DNA of 64,000 nt, taken from contig CAVXNC010000015.1 of assembly GCA_963762865.1 (NCBI GenBank), positions 212,197 through 276,196 of the forward strand. Direction: 5' to 3'. This DNA is from DATHAP01 sp963762865 (GTDB lineage: Bacteria > Actinomycetota > Actinomycetes > JACCUZ01). Of this stretch, positions 63,413-64,000 are shown piece by piece (position 1 is the stretch's first letter; the number at the start of each line of letters is the position of its first letter). The notes beneath the pieces were generated by a model, which worked only from the letters and a program-made list of their open reading frames with translations, was not told the DNA's origin and did not search any database. Position numbers and translations under genes: made by a program.

Positions 63413-64000
63413 GTGGCAGATGACGAGGCCCCCGCGTCGCAGCTGTGGCTGGTGCGGCACGGCGAGACGGAGTGGAGCGCGTCCGGGCGGCACACCAGCC
63501 GGACCGATCTGGATCTGACGGACGCCGGTGTCGAGGCGGCGACCGCGGTGGGTCGCCGGCTGGCCGAGGCGCCGGACTTCGTGCGGGTCGTCGCCAGCCC
63601 GCGGCTGCGAGCCCGCCGGACCGCTTCCCTTGCCGGGCACGCCGACCCGGAGGTCGTCGACGACCTCGCCGAGTGGGACTACGGCGACGACGAGGGTCTG
63701 ACCACACCGCAGATCAGGGAGGGCCGGCCGGGGTGGACGGTCTGGGCCGACGGGCCGCGCGGCGGTGAGTCGGCCGCCGAGGTCGAGGCGCGGGCCGACC
63801 GGGTGGTCGCCCTGGCGCGCGAGGCCGACGGGCCGGTCCTGGCCTTCTCGCACGGGCACTTCTGCCGGGTGCTCGGTGCCGGCTGGCTCGGGCTGCCGGC
63901 CACCGCCGGCGCGCACCTCGGCTGTCGACCGCGTCCGTGTCGGTGCTCGGCTGGGAGCGCGAGACACCGGCCCTGCTGCACTGGAACAACACCGGCCGCC
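63413..64000 (+). CDS. Histidine phosphatase family protein, frameshifted and cut by window edge
   Basis: Phosphoglycerate-mutase-like phosphatase with the RHG motif LWLVRHGETEWSASGRHTS and the second His in LAFSHGHFCRVLGAGWL. The frame breaks at about 63911-63921, where one base seems missing: beyond it LSTASVSVLGWERETPALLH continues to the edge. GTG 63413. Only a few C-terminal residues should lie outside. Divergent from the flavoprotein gene. Confidence 0.82.
   Translation, partial: MADDEAPASQLWLVRHGETEWSASGRHTSRTDLDLTDAGVEAATAVGRRLAEAPDFVRVVASPRLRARRTASLAGHADPEVVDDLAEWDYGDDEGLTTPQIREGRPGWTVWADGPRGGESAAEVEARADRVVALAREADGPVLAFSHGHFCRVLGAGWLGLPATAGAHLGCRPRPCRCSAGSARHRPCCTGTTPAA

Overview
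The window is about 64 kb of very GC-rich DNA from an actinobacterium. The backbone carries the conserved actinobacterial order thrS - HIT protein - pgsA - acyltransferase - pimA - pdxS - pdxT - yebC - ruvC - ruvA - ruvB - yajC - secD - secF - apt - rel. Phosphatidylinositol mannoside genes, actinobacterial LexA boxes (TCGAAC-N4-GTTCGA type) and an SsgA-like cell-division protein agree with this. SsgA-like proteins point to a morphologically complex lineage. The sequence alone does not fix the genus.

Layout. 1-5.3 kb: myo-inositol catabolism (iolG, a TIM-barrel isomerase/dehydratase, iolA, iolC) with a divergent GntR/UTRA regulator and a palindromic operator. 5.3-19.5 kb: stringent response (rel), purine salvage (apt), Sec translocon accessories (secF, secD, yajC), Holliday-junction resolution (ruvBAC, with a LexA box), a two-gene HTH/Clp_N operon with twin operators, yebC, and pyridoxal 5'-phosphate synthase (pdxT, pdxS). 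19.5-31.7 kb: a decayed DUF222/HNH gene under a perfect LexA box, then pimA, acyltransferase, pgsA, an Lgt-like protein, an EF-G2-like GTPase, HIT protein and thrS. 31.7-38.4 kb: MOSC protein, PQQ-type sugar dehydrogenase, small stress or membrane proteins, tRNA-Val(CAC), SsgA-like protein and a seven-repeat FG-GAP secreted protein. 38.4-49.1 kb: histidine degradation (hutI, hutU, hutH) mixed with a transporter, a CGNR regulator, an ECF sigma factor with its membrane partner, and pabB/pabC for folate synthesis. 49.2-49.5 kb: tRNA-Gly, tRNA-Cys and tRNA-Val(GAC).

The accessory part is a 6.2 kb island inserted at the 3' end of tRNA-Val(GAC). The last 16 bases of that tRNA (CCTGTATCGCCCACCA) recur at 55674-55689 and mark the other end. 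The island has no visible integrase. It carries an IS110-family insertion sequence (a family known to use bridge RNA), an ANTAR protein, an HNH nuclease, an ArsR-type regulator with a divergent secreted protein, and several small membrane proteins. To its right lie furA-katG, small hypothetical genes, an ATP-dependent DNA ligase, a flavin disulfide-type oxidoreductase and a histidine phosphatase that runs off the right edge.

A general caution: at least twelve single-base frameshifts interrupt nine genes, most of them otherwise well conserved (acyltransferase, EF-G2, ECF sigma, pabC, DNA ligase and others). Ten of the twelve look like one extra base. Draft-assembly indels are the simplest explanation for most of them, although the DUF222/HNH gene, with three, may be truly decayed.
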